A DNA stretch of 64,000 nucleotides from Bog-532 sp963830385 (GTDB lineage: Bacteria; Actinomycetota; Actinomycetes; Streptosporangiales; Streptosporangiaceae), in NCBI GenBank assembly GCA_963830385.1, contig CAWHMD010000013.1, forward strand, positions 34,972 through 98,971, in the 5' to 3' direction. Below are positions 7,648-17,840 of the stretch, in pieces. Both the position numbers and the translations under genes were made by a program. How positions within the stretch are numbered: position 1 is the first letter of the stretch; the number at the start of each line of letters is the position of its first letter. The notes below the pieces were generated by a model, which was not told the origin of the DNA, did not search any database, and was given only the letters and a program-made list of their open reading frames with translations.

Positions 7648-9089
7648 GCAGCGTCGCGACGTCGGACAACAATCCGACGCTCGGCGGCGTTCCTGACACT
7701 CCGGTAGCGAGGCCGCGGGGACGCCGCACGACCGAGCTGCTGATGCTGGTGTTCTCGGTCGTGCTGGTCGCGTTCGCCTACGTGAACGTCGGGCTGGGGC
7801 TCAAGGGCACGGTGCCGCCCGGGATCATCGAATACATCATCGGCTTCACGGTGCTGCTGGCCATCGCCCACATCGTGGTGCGCTGGCTGGCCCCGTACGC
7901 CGATCCGCTGCTGCTGCCGCTGGCCGCCACCCTGAACGGCCTGGGCATCGTGATGATCTACCGGCTGCAGGAGTCCGGCCGCAACGGCAACCCGGGCCAG
8001 ACCATCAGCACGCTGAGCTCGAACGCCACCGTCCTGCAGGTCTTCTACTCGGCCGTCGGGATCGGCTGTTTCGTGGCGGTGCTGGTGCTGTTCCGCGAGC
8101 CGCGGGTGCTGCAGCGCTACACCTACCTGTTCGGCCTGGTCGGCATCCTCCTGCTGGCACTGCCGGCGCTGCTGCCCGCCAGCATCAGCGAGGTGCAGGG
8201 GGCCAAGATCCAGGTCCGGCTGGGCAGCTTCTCCCTGCAGCCGGAGGAGTTCGCCAAGCTCGCCCTGGCGGTCTCGTTCGCCGGTTACCTGGTGGCCAAG
8301 CGGGACGTGCTGTCGCTGGCCGGCCTGCGGGTGCTGGGCATCGACCTGCCCCGCGCCCGCGACCTCGGCCCGGTGCTGGGCGTGTGGGGCGTGAGCCTGC
8401 TGCTGCTGGTCTTCGAGAGCGACATCGGCACCTCGGCCCTGTTCATGGGCCTGTTCGTGGCCATGCTGTACATCGCCACCCAGCGCACGTCGTGGCTGCT
8501 GATCGGTTTCCTGCTGTTCATCGGGGGCGCGTTCGCCGCCAGCAAGCTGTTCAGCCACGTGGGTGAGCGGTTCCAGATCTGGCTGCACCCGTTCTCCGGC
8601 GGCAACCCCTACGGGAACGCCTACCAGCTGGTCCAGGGCCTGTACGGGATGGCTTCGGGCGGGATCCTGGGCAAGGGCCTGGGGGCCGGCCAGCCATACC
8701 TGACCCCGCTGGTCCAGAGCGACTTCATCACCACCGCGTTCGGCGAGGAGATCGGGCTGACCGGGCTGATGGCGATCCTGCTGCTGTATGGCCTGATCGT
8801 GCAGCGCGGGCTGGCCACCTCGCTCGCGGTCAAGGACCCGTTCGCCAAGATCCTGGCCGGCGGCCTGGCGTTCATGCTGGCCCTGCAGGTGTTCGTGATC
8901 GTCGGCGGGGTCACCCGGCTGATCCCGCTGACCGGTATCACCACCCCGTTCCTGGCCCAGGGAGGCTCCTCACTGCTCGGCAGCTGGATGCTGATCGCGC
9001 TGCTGATGCGGCTGAGTGACACGGCCCGGCGGCCACCGCCGCAGCCGATCCAGGATGAGGGCATGACCCAGGTGGTGAACCTGCCGTGA
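7644..9089 (+). CDS. rodA: SEDS peptidoglycan glycosyltransferase, RodA/FtsW family
   Basis: Polytopic SEDS glycan polymerase of 481 residues with about ten or more hydrophobic segments. Conserved features include SLQPEEFAKLALAVSFAGYL, LLVFESDIGTSALFMGLFVAMLY, the loop QLVQGLYGMASGGILGKGLG, and QSDFITTAFGEEIGLTG. Coupling to the class B PBP gene (four-base overlap) makes this the RodA-type enzyme of a SEDS-PBP pair rather than the dcw-cluster FtsW. The GTG start overlaps the pstP stop. Confidence 0.94.
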   Translation: MSSVATSDNNPTLGGVPDTPVARPRGRRTTELLMLVFSVVLVAFAYVNVGLGLKGTVPPGIIEYIIGFTVLLAIAHIVVRWLAPYADPLLLPLAATLNGLGIVMIYRLQESGRNGNPGQTISTLSSNATVLQVFYSAVGIGCFVAVLVLFREPRVLQRYTYLFGLVGILLLALPALLPASISEVQGAKIQVRLGSFSLQPEEFAKLALAVSFAGYLVAKRDVLSLAGLRVLGIDLPRARDLGPVLGVWGVSLLLLVFESDIGTSALFMGLFVAMLYIATQRTSWLLIGFLLFIGGAFAASKLFSHVGERFQIWLHPFSGGNPYGNAYQLVQGLYGMASGGILGKGLGAGQPYLTPLVQSDFITTAFGEEIGLTGLMAILLLYGLIVQRGLATSLAVKDPFAKILAGGLAFMLALQVFVIVGGVTRLIPLTGITTPFLAQGGSSLLGSWMLIALLMRLSDTARRPPPQPIQDEGMTQVVNLP

Positions 9090-10555
9090 ACCGAGCGGTA
9101 CGCCGGATCTCCATCGCCGCCCTGATCATGTTCGTCCTGCTGCTGGCCAACATCAACTACCTGCAGGGCTTCGAGGCGAGCGCGCTGAGCAGCAAACCCG
9201 GGAACTCCCGGGCGTTCGCCGCGCAGTTCCAGTACCAGCGGGGCGAGATCGTGACCTCCGACGGCGTGGTCGTCGCCCGGTCCAAGGCGGTCGGCGGCAT
9301 CTACAAGTACCAGCGGGTCTATCCCTCCGGGCAGGAGTATTCGCCGGTCACCGGCTACGACGCGCTCTACGGCGCGAGCGGCGTCGAGAAGACCGAGAAC
9401 TCAGTGCTGAGCGGCAACTCCTCTTCGCTGGCCGTGCGCAACGTGATCGACATGATCACCAACAAGCCCCGCAAGGGCGCGACGGTCCAGCTCACGATCA
9501 ACTCCAAGGCCCAGAACGCGGCCTGGAGCGCGCTGCAGTCCGGCGGCAAGTCCGGCGCGGTGGTGGCCATGGACCCCTCCACCGGCAAGATCCTGGCCAT
9601 GGCGTCGTACCCGTCGTACGACCCGAACCAGCTGGCGGTGCTGGACGGCACCCAGCTCAACAACAACGACAAGGCGCTGCTGAACGACAAGAACCAGCCG
9701 CTGCTGAACCGGGCGACCAGCGCGACCTACCCGCCCGGGTCGACGTTCAAGATCGTCACCAGCTCCAGCCTATTCAGCCAGGGCAAGGGCTCGCCGAGCT
9801 CGGTGGTGGACGCGCCGACCAGCTTCACCCTGCCGCAGAGCAGCACCAAGCTGATCAACAACAACGGCGAGGCGTGCGGCTCGATGGGCAACGGCAAGGC
9901 CACCATCGACGTCGCGTTCACCGAGTCGTGCAACACCGCGTTCGCCAACATCGGCATGCAGCTCGGGTCGGCCGCGTTGAAGAGCGAGGCCGAGAAGTAC
10001 GGCTTCAACAACCCGAACCTGACCATCCCCACCTCGGTCGTGCCCAGCAACTTCCCGCTGGAGCCGGCGCTGTCCTTCACCGCCATGTCCGCCATCGGCC
10101 AGAAGGACGACACGGTCACCCCGCTGCAGGAGGCCATGATGTCGGCCGCGATCGCCAACGGCGGCAAGCTGATGCGGCCCTACCTGGTCCAGCAGGTCCA
10201 GGCGGCCGACCTCAGCATCGTCGACTCGGCGTCGCCTCAGGTGCTGAGCCAGCCGGTCAGCTCGAGCGTGGCCGGCCAGATCAAGACGATGATGCTGCAC
10301 GTGGTCAGCCAGCCGGACGGCACGGCCGCCGCGTTCAACAACGCGATCCCCGGGGTGCAGATCGCCGGCAAGACCGGCACCGCCCAGAACGGGGTCAACA
10401 ACAGTGGCCTGAACGATGCGGTTTTCACCTGTTTCGCCAGTAACGGCAACCGTTCCATGGCGGTGGGCGTCATCATTCAGGGCGGCGGTTACGGCGCTGC
10501 GGCGGCTGCCCCCATTGCCGTCAGTGTCCTCAAGGCTTACCTGGAGAACGGGTGA
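9086..10555 (+). CDS. pbpA: Class B penicillin-binding protein PbpA
   Basis: Monofunctional transpeptidase of 489 residues that crosslinks glycan made by the adjacent SEDS protein. One N-terminal membrane anchor (about 8-27) is followed by the dimerisation region (QRGEIVTSDGVVVARS). The transpeptidase domain carries the SxxK box Ser219-Thr-Phe-Lys222, the SxN box SCN at 281-283 and the KTG box KTGT at 429-432. The start GTG overlaps the rodA stop and the end overlaps the kinase start by four bases. Confidence 0.96.
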   Translation: MNRAVRRISIAALIMFVLLLANINYLQGFEASALSSKPGNSRAFAAQFQYQRGEIVTSDGVVVARSKAVGGIYKYQRVYPSGQEYSPVTGYDALYGASGVEKTENSVLSGNSSSLAVRNVIDMITNKPRKGATVQLTINSKAQNAAWSALQSGGKSGAVVAMDPSTGKILAMASYPSYDPNQLAVLDGTQLNNNDKALLNDKNQPLLNRATSATYPPGSTFKIVTSSSLFSQGKGSPSSVVDAPTSFTLPQSSTKLINNNGEACGSMGNGKATIDVAFTESCNTAFANIGMQLGSAALKSEAEKYGFNNPNLTIPTSVVPSNFPLEPALSFTAMSAIGQKDDTVTPLQEAMMSAAIANGGKLMRPYLVQQVQAADLSIVDSASPQVLSQPVSSSVAGQIKTMMLHVVSQPDGTAAAFNNAIPGVQIAGKTGTAQNGVNNSGLNDAVFTCFASNGNRSMAVGVIIQGGGYGAAAAAPIAVSVLKAYLENG

Positions 10556-12078
10556 ACGATCACCTGCTGGGCGGACGTTATCGGCTGAGCAGCCGGATAG
10601 CGGTCGGCGGCATGGGCGAAGTGTGGCGTGGCACCGACGAGCTGCTGGACCGCGCGGTGGCCGTCAAGCTGCTGTCGGCGGCGCACGCCACCGACGAGGC
10701 GTTCCGGGCCCGGTTCCGGGCCGAGGCCCGCTACGCGGCTTCGCTGTCTCACCCGAACATTGCCCAGGTCTTCGACTACGGCGAGATGTCGGGTCCCGAC
10801 GAGGCCCCGCCCGGCCTGCCGTCCGGTGGCGCCTATCTGATCATGGAGCTGGTTCAGGGCGAGCCGCTGTCGGCGGTGATCGCGCGGCAGGAGCGGCTGT
10901 CGGCCGGCGACACCCTGCGCATCGTGAGCCAGGCGGCCGACGCGCTGGCGGCCGCGCACGAGGCCGGCATCGTCCACCGCGACATCAAGCCCGGGAACCT
11001 GCTGGTCACCAGCGACGGCACCACGAAAATCACCGACTTCGGCATCGCCCGCGCAATGTGGGCCGCGCAGGCGTCCCATCTGACCCAGACCGGCATGGTC
11101 ATGGGTACCGCCAGCTACGTTTCCCCGGAGCAGGCCACCGGCGGGACGATCACGTCCGCCTCGGACATCTACTCGCTCGGGGTCGTCGCTTACGAGTGCC
11201 TGACCGGTGAACCGCCGTTCACGGCCGAGACCCCGGTCGCGATCGCGGTCGCGCACATGCACCGGCCGGTACCGCCGCTGCCGGACGACGTGCCCGCGCC
11301 GGTGGCCGATCTGGTCACGAACATGCTGGCCAAGCGGCCGGAGGACCGGCCGCAGACGGCCCACTGGGTGGCGGACCGGGCCCGGCAGCTGCGCAGCTCG
11401 CTGCCCAGCACCCCGGACCTGCCGGCCGACATGGACGTGGCCGGGCTGACCGAGACCGCGGCCGTCGGCGCCGCGGCCTTCGCGGCGGCCGGGCAGGCGA
11501 CCGACCCGCGCGACGCCGGGGCCGCTCTGACCCGGAACGACATGGGCCGCCCGGGCGCGGCCACCCCGCCGCCCCGGCCCCCCGCCCACACCGCGGGCCA
11601 CAGCCGAGGCGGCAGCGGCCGCCGCCGGCGCGCCCTGATGGCCGCGGGCGTGAGCGTGGTGGTGGCCGCCATCGGCGGCACGGTGGCGGCGTTCATGCTG
11701 GCCGGGAGGCCGATGAACCAGGTCGGCAACGTGAGCCCGGCCAGTTCCGCGACGCCCGGCACGAGCGCGAGCCCCACGACCACGACGATCAGCCCGACAC
11801 CCACGCCGAGCCGGGAAAACGGCGTCGGCTACCGGAGTACGCCTACTCTAGGGGTGGGCGCCGGGGCGGGCGGCAGGATCAGCCCGTCCTCGGTGATCTC
11901 GCCGACGAAAGTTAAATCGACAAAAACTAAGAAGAGTTCTCCTCCACCGACGACGAAGCCGCCGGTCACGCCGACGACTCAGCCGCCGACAACAACGCCG
12001 CCGACAACAACGCCGCCGACGCAGGGCAACGGCGGTGGCGGTAACGGCCACGGCCCCGGGCCAAATGGGAAGACCTAG
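10552..12078 (+). CDS. pknA: Membrane Ser/Thr protein kinase, PknA-like
   Basis: Hanks-type kinase of 508 residues. The kinase domain covers about 1-270: GGMGEVWRG glycine loop, AVKLL with the ATP-binding lysine, HRDIKPGNLL catalytic loop, ITDFGIA metal loop and GTASYVSPEQA. A juxtamembrane Ala/Pro-rich linker leads to one transmembrane helix near 363-388. The external part is low-complexity and rich in Ser, Thr and Pro, without PASTA repeats. The absence of PASTA domains and the position between pbpA and pknB fit PknA, which phosphorylates division and wall proteins. Confidence 0.93.
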   Translation: MNDHLLGGRYRLSSRIAVGGMGEVWRGTDELLDRAVAVKLLSAAHATDEAFRARFRAEARYAASLSHPNIAQVFDYGEMSGPDEAPPGLPSGGAYLIMELVQGEPLSAVIARQERLSAGDTLRIVSQAADALAAAHEAGIVHRDIKPGNLLVTSDGTTKITDFGIARAMWAAQASHLTQTGMVMGTASYVSPEQATGGTITSASDIYSLGVVAYECLTGEPPFTAETPVAIAVAHMHRPVPPLPDDVPAPVADLVTNMLAKRPEDRPQTAHWVADRARQLRSSLPSTPDLPADMDVAGLTETAAVGAAAFAAAGQATDPRDAGAALTRNDMGRPGAATPPPRPPAHTAGHSRGGSGRRRRALMAAGVSVVVAAIGGTVAAFMLAGRPMNQVGNVSPASSATPGTSASPTTTTISPTPTPSRENGVGYRSTPTLGVGAGAGGRISPSSVISPTKVKSTKTKKSSPPPTTKPPVTPTTQPPTTTPPTTTPPTQGNGGGGNGHGPGPNGKT

Positions 12079-12125
12079 CCCTGACCAGGGGCCAGTGATG
12101 AGACAACGCGGGATGGTTTGGCAAA

Positions 12126-13970
<1,845 letters not shown>

Positions 13971-14001
13971 CGATCACGAGAACGGCTAGCGGCCGCCGGA
14001 A

Positions 14002-14028
14002 CGGCTGGCGGCCGCCGGCCGTCAGCCG
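14002..14028. terminator. Candidate stem-loop between convergent pknB and the small membrane gene
   Basis: CGGCTGGCGGCC-GCC-GGCCGTCAGCCG can form a stem of about 12 pairs (one G-T) and overlaps the stop codon of the small minus-strand gene. There is no T-tract, so intrinsic termination is uncertain. Just before it a 19-bp unit, AACGGCTAGCGGCCGCCGG, is repeated nearly exactly. Confidence 0.45.
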
Positions 14029-14180
14029 TTGATGGCGCTGCCGTCGACCGGTACGTGCAGCTGCAGCCAGGGGAAAACGCCGAACCACAGCGCCGCCGCG
14101 GCCAGCAGCAGGAGCAGCACCATCCAGGCCGTCCTGATCCCGGGACGTCCCGGGAGTGACCGCCAGAGCCATCCGTACAC
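14022..14180 (-). CDS. Conserved 52-residue single-pass membrane protein
   Basis: Short gene that is easy to miss: GTG start at 14180 with a good ribosome site (AGGAGACGGAC) and stop at 14022. The product begins MYGWLWRSLPG, has one hydrophobic helix (about 19-39, rich in Leu and Ala) and ends in VDGSAING. Small proteins with the same MYGW-W-LPG opening occur beside the kinase/sortase genes of streptomycetes, which supports a real gene. It lies 38 bp downstream of the sortase gene in the same direction and may be co-transcribed with it. Function unknown. Confidence 0.82.
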   Translation of the reverse strand: MYGWLWRSLPGRPGIRTAWMVLLLLLAAAALWFGVFPWLQLHVPVDGSAING

Positions 14181-14218
14181 GTCCGTCTCCTAACTGTGCC
14201 TGCTGATAACTGTGTCTG

Positions 14219-14869
14219 CTAACCGCGGGCCGCGGCCGAGACCAGCTGACCGGTCACGATCACCCGGTGCGTGCCGGTCCAGGCCGGGTTGCAGGTGATC
14301 AGCGTGATCAGCCGCTGCGTGGGGCGCTGGCCGGGGTCCCCGGGGACCGGGTCGACCACCGCCGTGTCGGTCGGCAGCACGGTGTGCTGGCCGGTCACCC
14401 GGTAGGTGTAGGTGTTGAGCTTGGTGTCGATGTAGACGAGGTCGCCGGCCTTCAGCGACGGCAGGCTCCAGAAGGGGTTGCCGGCCGTGACCCGGTGCCC
14501 GGCCACGGCGAAGTTGCCGAGCTGGCCCGGGAGCTGGGTGCCCGGCACGTGCCCGGGGCTCACGTTCAGCTGGGCCAGCGCGGTGCCCTGGATGATGGTG
14601 AACCGCCAGTGCGGGCCGAAGGCCGGGATCCGGATGTAGGCGAACGGCTGCCCGGTGACCAGCGCCAGCTGTTCGGGCCGGGCTGTCCGGGCCGCGTGGC
14701 CGCCACCGGCCGCGACGCTGGCCCACTGCTGGTTCAGCTCGTTGCTGAGCTGGTGCTGGGCGCTGCTGGCGTGCAGCGCGGTGCCCCACATCAGGTACGC
14801 GACGAAGAGCAGGACGACGGCGCCCAGGGTGACCAGAAGCTCACCCAGGCCGCGGATGACGGTACGCAC
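14219..14869 (-). CDS. Class E sortase
   Basis: Membrane transpeptidase that attaches surface proteins to peptidoglycan; class E enzymes of high-GC actinobacteria usually recognise LAXTG-type signals. The protein has 216 residues, one N-terminal transmembrane anchor (about 8-30), and a sortase domain with the catalytic triad His125 (AVAGHRV), Cys193 (LITCNP) and Arg202 (THRVIV). The TLXTC signature is present as TLITC. No sortase substrate gene is visible nearby, so it is probably a housekeeping enzyme. Confidence 0.93.
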   Translation of the reverse strand: MRTVIRGLGELLVTLGAVVLLFVAYLMWGTALHASSAQHQLSNELNQQWASVAAGGGHAARTARPEQLALVTGQPFAYIRIPAFGPHWRFTIIQGTALAQLNVSPGHVPGTQLPGQLGNFAVAGHRVTAGNPFWSLPSLKAGDLVYIDTKLNTYTYRVTGQHTVLPTDTAVVDPVPGDPGQRPTQRLITLITCNPAWTGTHRVIVTGQLVSAAARG

Positions 14870-15028
14870 GATTGACCCATATCGCTGAGGTGGTTTTACC
14901 GGGATGATTACTGAACGTCATTGAATATTAGCGGCTCGTGACGACATGCGCCGCCGGAACATCCGGGCCCGGCTCTGAGACTCAGGTACTACGATGACGC
15001 CACAGCCAAACAGACCAGGAGAATCACG

Positions 15029-15277
15029 GTGCCGAAGTCCCGCGTCCGCAAGAAGCCGGTGTACACGCCGCCGCCACGGTCGGTGCGGCGTAAGGTCAGC
15101 CCGCCGTGGCTGGCCCCGGTCATGGTGGCGTGCCTGGTGGTCGGCCTGATCTGGATCGCCTTGTACTACATCACCAACGGGCAGCTGGCCGGGATGTCGG
15201 TGCTGAGCTACTGGAACATGGTGATCGGGTTCGTGCTGATCATCGCCGGAGTGGTGCTCGCCACCCAGTGGCGTTAG
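15029..15277 (+). CDS. crgA: Cell division inhibitor/coordinator CrgA
   Basis: An 82-residue actinobacterial division protein with a basic N-terminus (MPKSRVRKKPVYTPP), the conserved PPWLAPVM segment and two transmembrane helices (about 32-52 and 62-79). CrgA interacts with FtsZ and PBPs and times septation, especially in sporulating species. The GTG start has the ribosome site CAGGAGAA. It is divergent from the sortase gene, as in the conserved chromosomal order. Confidence 0.95.
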   Translation: MPKSRVRKKPVYTPPPRSVRRKVSPPWLAPVMVACLVVGLIWIALYYITNGQLAGMSVLSYWNMVIGFVLIIAGVVLATQWR

Positions 15278-15313
15278 GGCGCGTCCGGGCGCGCCTGACC
15301 GGCCGGCGGCCGG

Positions 15314-16282
15314 TCAGAAGGCCGGCAGGCCGAGATGGACGCTCCACAGCGCGGTAGCGGCGATCAGCGCGGCCAGCACGCCGACGGTGGCCGCGGCCTG
15401 GATCAGGACGCGGTTGGCGCGGGGGGCGTAGGCGTAGGCGGCCGTGATCAGCGCCCCGACGACCAGGCCACCGATGTGGTCCTGCCAGGCGATGCCGTGC
15501 ACCACGAAGCCGATGAACAGGTTGAGGGCGATCAGCCCGATGATGCCGCGGCTGTCCACCCGCAGCTTGCGGGACACCACGAACCAGGCGCCGAACAGGC
15601 CGAACACCGCGCCGGAGGCACCCAGCGCGGCCTGGTTGGGTGGGACCAGGTAATAGAGGAAGACCCCGCCGCCGATCGCGCTGAGCAGGTAGATGGCCAG
15701 GAAGCGGAGGCGGCCGAACAGGTGCTCGAGCTGCGGCCCGACCACGATCAGCGCCCACATGTTGAACAGGATGTCGGCGAAACCGAAGGTGCCCCCCGAC
15801 GGGGCCACGAACGCCGAGGTGAGCAGGCGGTACCACTGGCCCGCGCCCACCCCGACCGCGTTGCCGCGGCCGTCGGTGGCGTACCCGACCATCTCCAGGT
15901 TGGTGGCGACGCTCGGGCGGACCAGCACGACCAGGTAGAGCAGGACGTTGAGGCCGACCAGCGACCAGGTGACGGCGGCCCCCGTCGTCACCCGGCCGCC
16001 GAACGCGGTCCTCGGCTGCCGCACCGGCGGGCCCGCCTCGGGGCTGCGGCCCCGGATGCAGTCGACACACTGCTGGCCGACCGGGGCGGACCGCAGGCAG
16101 TCCGGGCAGGCGGGACGCCCGCAGCGCGAGCAGGAAACGTACGTCTCCCGGCCCGGGTGCCGGAAACAGGTCGGCACGCCGGACGACGCGGCTGCGCCCT
16201 CGTCCGGCGGCCCAGCCGCGGACCCGGTGCCGGGTCCGATCTCAGGCCCTGTGTCCGGCGATCCGGAGGCGGGAGTGGTCAC
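15314..16282 (-). CDS. Rhomboid family intramembrane serine protease with zinc-binding N-terminus
   Basis: A 322-residue membrane protease. The N-terminal cytosolic part has a B-box-like cluster (Cys39, His42, Cys51, Cys54, Cys59, Cys62, Cys72, Cys75) that should bind zinc. The rhomboid core has six or more transmembrane helices with catalytic Ser223 in GASGAVFG and His269 in QDHIGGL. The gene is downstream of the cyclophilin gene on the same strand and convergent with crgA, a conserved arrangement. Substrates are unknown. Confidence 0.93.
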   Translation of the reverse strand: MTTPASGSPDTGPEIGPGTGSAAGPPDEGAAASSGVPTCFRHPGRETYVSCSRCGRPACPDCLRSAPVGQQCVDCIRGRSPEAGPPVRQPRTAFGGRVTTGAAVTWSLVGLNVLLYLVVLVRPSVATNLEMVGYATDGRGNAVGVGAGQWYRLLTSAFVAPSGGTFGFADILFNMWALIVVGPQLEHLFGRLRFLAIYLLSAIGGGVFLYYLVPPNQAALGASGAVFGLFGAWFVVSRKLRVDSRGIIGLIALNLFIGFVVHGIAWQDHIGGLVVGALITAAYAYAPRANRVLIQAAATVGVLAALIAATALWSVHLGLPAF

Positions 16283-16289
16283 GGTGGCC

Positions 16290-16814
16290 TCAGGCGTCGC
16301 CGCGGTCGATGGTCACCGACTCGAGCACCACGTCCTGGCTGGGCCGGTCCCGCCGGTCGGTGCTGGTCTGGCTGATGCGCTGCACGAGGTCGGCGCCCTC
16401 GACGACCTCGCCGAAGATGGTGTGCTTGCCGGTCAGCCAGGGCGTCGGCGCGACCGTGATGAAGAACTGCGAGCCGTTGGTCCCCGGGCCGGCGTTCGCC
16501 ATGGCCAGCAGGTACGGGCGGGTGAAGGCCAGGTCCGGGTGGATCTCGTCCTTGAACTTGTAACCCGGGCCGCCGGTACCGGTGCCGAGCGGGTCACCGC
16601 CCTGGATCATGAAGTCGGGAATCACCCGGTGGAAGATGGTCCCGTTGTAGAGCGGCTCGCTGGTCTCCGCCCCGCTGCCGGGGTCGGTCCACTTCCGGCT
16701 GCCCTCGGCCAGCTCGACGAAGTTGCGCACGGTCTCCGGGGCCTGGTCCGGGAACAGCCGGACCTTGATCGGGCCCTGGTTGGTGGTGAGCGTTGCGGTA
16801 AGCGTATTGGTCAT
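16290..16814 (-). CDS. Cyclophilin-type peptidyl-prolyl cis-trans isomerase
   Basis: A cytosolic single-domain isomerase of 174 residues from the ATG at 16814 (MTNTLTATLTTNQGPIKVRLF). Core motifs are ETVRNFVELAEG, YNGTIFHRVIPDFMIQGGDP, LAMANAGPGTNGSQFFI and LTGKHTIFGEVVEG. The in-frame extension to 16931 is Arg/Gly-rich, matches no cyclophilin and is rejected. There are seven bases between its stop and the rhomboid start, so the two are likely co-transcribed. Confidence 0.94.
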   Translation of the reverse strand: MTNTLTATLTTNQGPIKVRLFPDQAPETVRNFVELAEGSRKWTDPGSGAETSEPLYNGTIFHRVIPDFMIQGGDPLGTGTGGPGYKFKDEIHPDLAFTRPYLLAMANAGPGTNGSQFFITVAPTPWLTGKHTIFGEVVEGADLVQRISQTSTDRRDRPSQDVVLESVTIDRGDA

Positions 16815-17105
16815 GCCGGGAATCCTCGCATAGCCGGCCGCTGGGCCGGCTGACTTGTCCTTACGTTTTCCTGGTCGCCACGTTTCCCGCGAGCCGGCTT
16901 TGCCCGGCTCGCACTTCCACGGTACAAGCAATATCGTGTGCCCGGCCCGATCGCATACGCGAAGCTTGCAGGCCTGTTCCAGCCGATCGTCAGGCTGGGT
17001 TCCGGCCGGGGTTCTGACCGGTTCGGCAGGCCCATTTCGCCAATAGGGTTGAGTTCGCCGACCACGGGAAGTGTTTGAGTCGAGATCATAAGCAGGAGGT
17101 CAACT

Positions 17106-17771
17106 GTGCCGCTTTTGAAGACAGATAAGGCCAGGAGCGCGTCCCAGGCCTCAGAGGCCGCGGACGCGACGAAGAAGGCCGCCCGCAGCCGGGCCAAGAA
17201 CGCGGCGAACCTGGCGCGTGATCGTGCGCAGGACGCGGCGAACCTTGCGCGTGATCGTGCGCAGGACGCCGCTGACCTCGCCCGTGACGCCGCGGCCCAG
17301 GCCGCGCCGAAGGCCAAGGACATAGCTGCCCAGGTCAGCGCCCAGGCCGCGCCGAAGGCCAAGGACATAGCTGCCCAGGTCAGCGCCCAGGTCGCACCGA
17401 AGGCCAAGGACCTGGCCGCCCAGGTCGCCGCGACAGCGGCCCAGACCGTCGAGCAGGGTCGTGAGTGGGCCGCACCGAAGCTGGAGGATGCCGCCTCGGC
17501 GGTCACTGAAACGGTGGCGCCGAAGGTGTCCGCCGCTCTCAAGGCCACCGCCAAGAAGGTCGAGCCGCCCAAGAAGCGGCGCCTGCTGGGCTGGCCGGGT
17601 GCGATCGGGCTGGCCCTGCTGGCGGCCGCGGGTGCGGCCGCCGCGGTGGTCCTGCGCCGGCGGCAGCCGCCGCCCCCGCCGCCCTACCCGGGCGAGGAGG
17701 CCGAGGACGCCCCGGACACGGCCACCAGCGGCGTCGACGCCGAGGCCAACGGACGAGTCCGGCAGCCCTGA
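17106..17771 (+). CDS. Repeat-rich alanine/lysine helical protein with C-terminal membrane anchor
   Basis: A 221-residue protein. Residues 10-150 are charged amphipathic helix with two sets of tandem repeats: an 11-residue unit (ANLARDRAQDA) and a 15-residue unit (AQAAPKAKDIAAQVS). One transmembrane helix follows (about 160-178, GAIGLALLAAAGAAAAVVL), then a short Pro-rich tail. The composition resembles LEA or apolipoprotein-like helices. Related proteins lie next to cyclophilin genes in streptomycetes (possibly the DUF5324 group). GTG start with AGCAGGAGGT upstream. Function unknown; an envelope or stress role would be inference. Confidence 0.82.
   Translation: MPLLKTDKARSASQASEAADATKKAARSRAKNAANLARDRAQDAANLARDRAQDAADLARDAAAQAAPKAKDIAAQVSAQAAPKAKDIAAQVSAQVAPKAKDLAAQVAATAAQTVEQGREWAAPKLEDAASAVTETVAPKVSAALKATAKKVEPPKKRRLLGWPGAIGLALLAAAGAAAAVVLRRRQPPPPPPYPGEEAEDAPDTATSGVDAEANGRVRQP
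17202..17288. repeat. 33-bp tandem repeat in the helical protein gene
   Basis: Two nearly identical 33-bp copies (17202-17234 and 17235-17267, one base different) and a diverged partial third copy. Each encodes an 11-residue heptad-like helical step. Confidence 0.85.
17295..17429. repeat. 45-bp tandem repeat in the helical protein gene
   Basis: Three units with a 45-bp period starting at 17295, 17340 and 17385. The first two are identical at the DNA level and the third is diverged. Each encodes a 15-residue unit containing PKAKD. The identity of copies one and two points to recent duplication. Confidence 0.88.
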
Positions 17772-17784
17772 CGCCCTGATCGGT

Positions 17785-17840
17785 TAAAAGGCGTGACGCG
17801 GCGCACGAGCGCAATGCTCCTGCGCCGCGTCGCGTTTTTA
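17785..17840. terminator. Bidirectional intrinsic terminator
   Basis: A long stem with ACGCGGCGC pairing to GCGCCGCGT around a 14-base loop, flanked by TTAAAAGG on the left and CGTTTTTAGC on the right. T-tracts therefore follow the stem in both directions. It separates the convergent helical-protein gene and the DUF6114 gene and overlaps the latter's stop codon. Confidence 0.85.

Noticed and set aside
17202..17429. CRISPR-like array
   Set aside because: The repeats are contiguous, in frame and within a protein gene; no spacers. No CRISPR array or cas gene was seen anywhere in the window.
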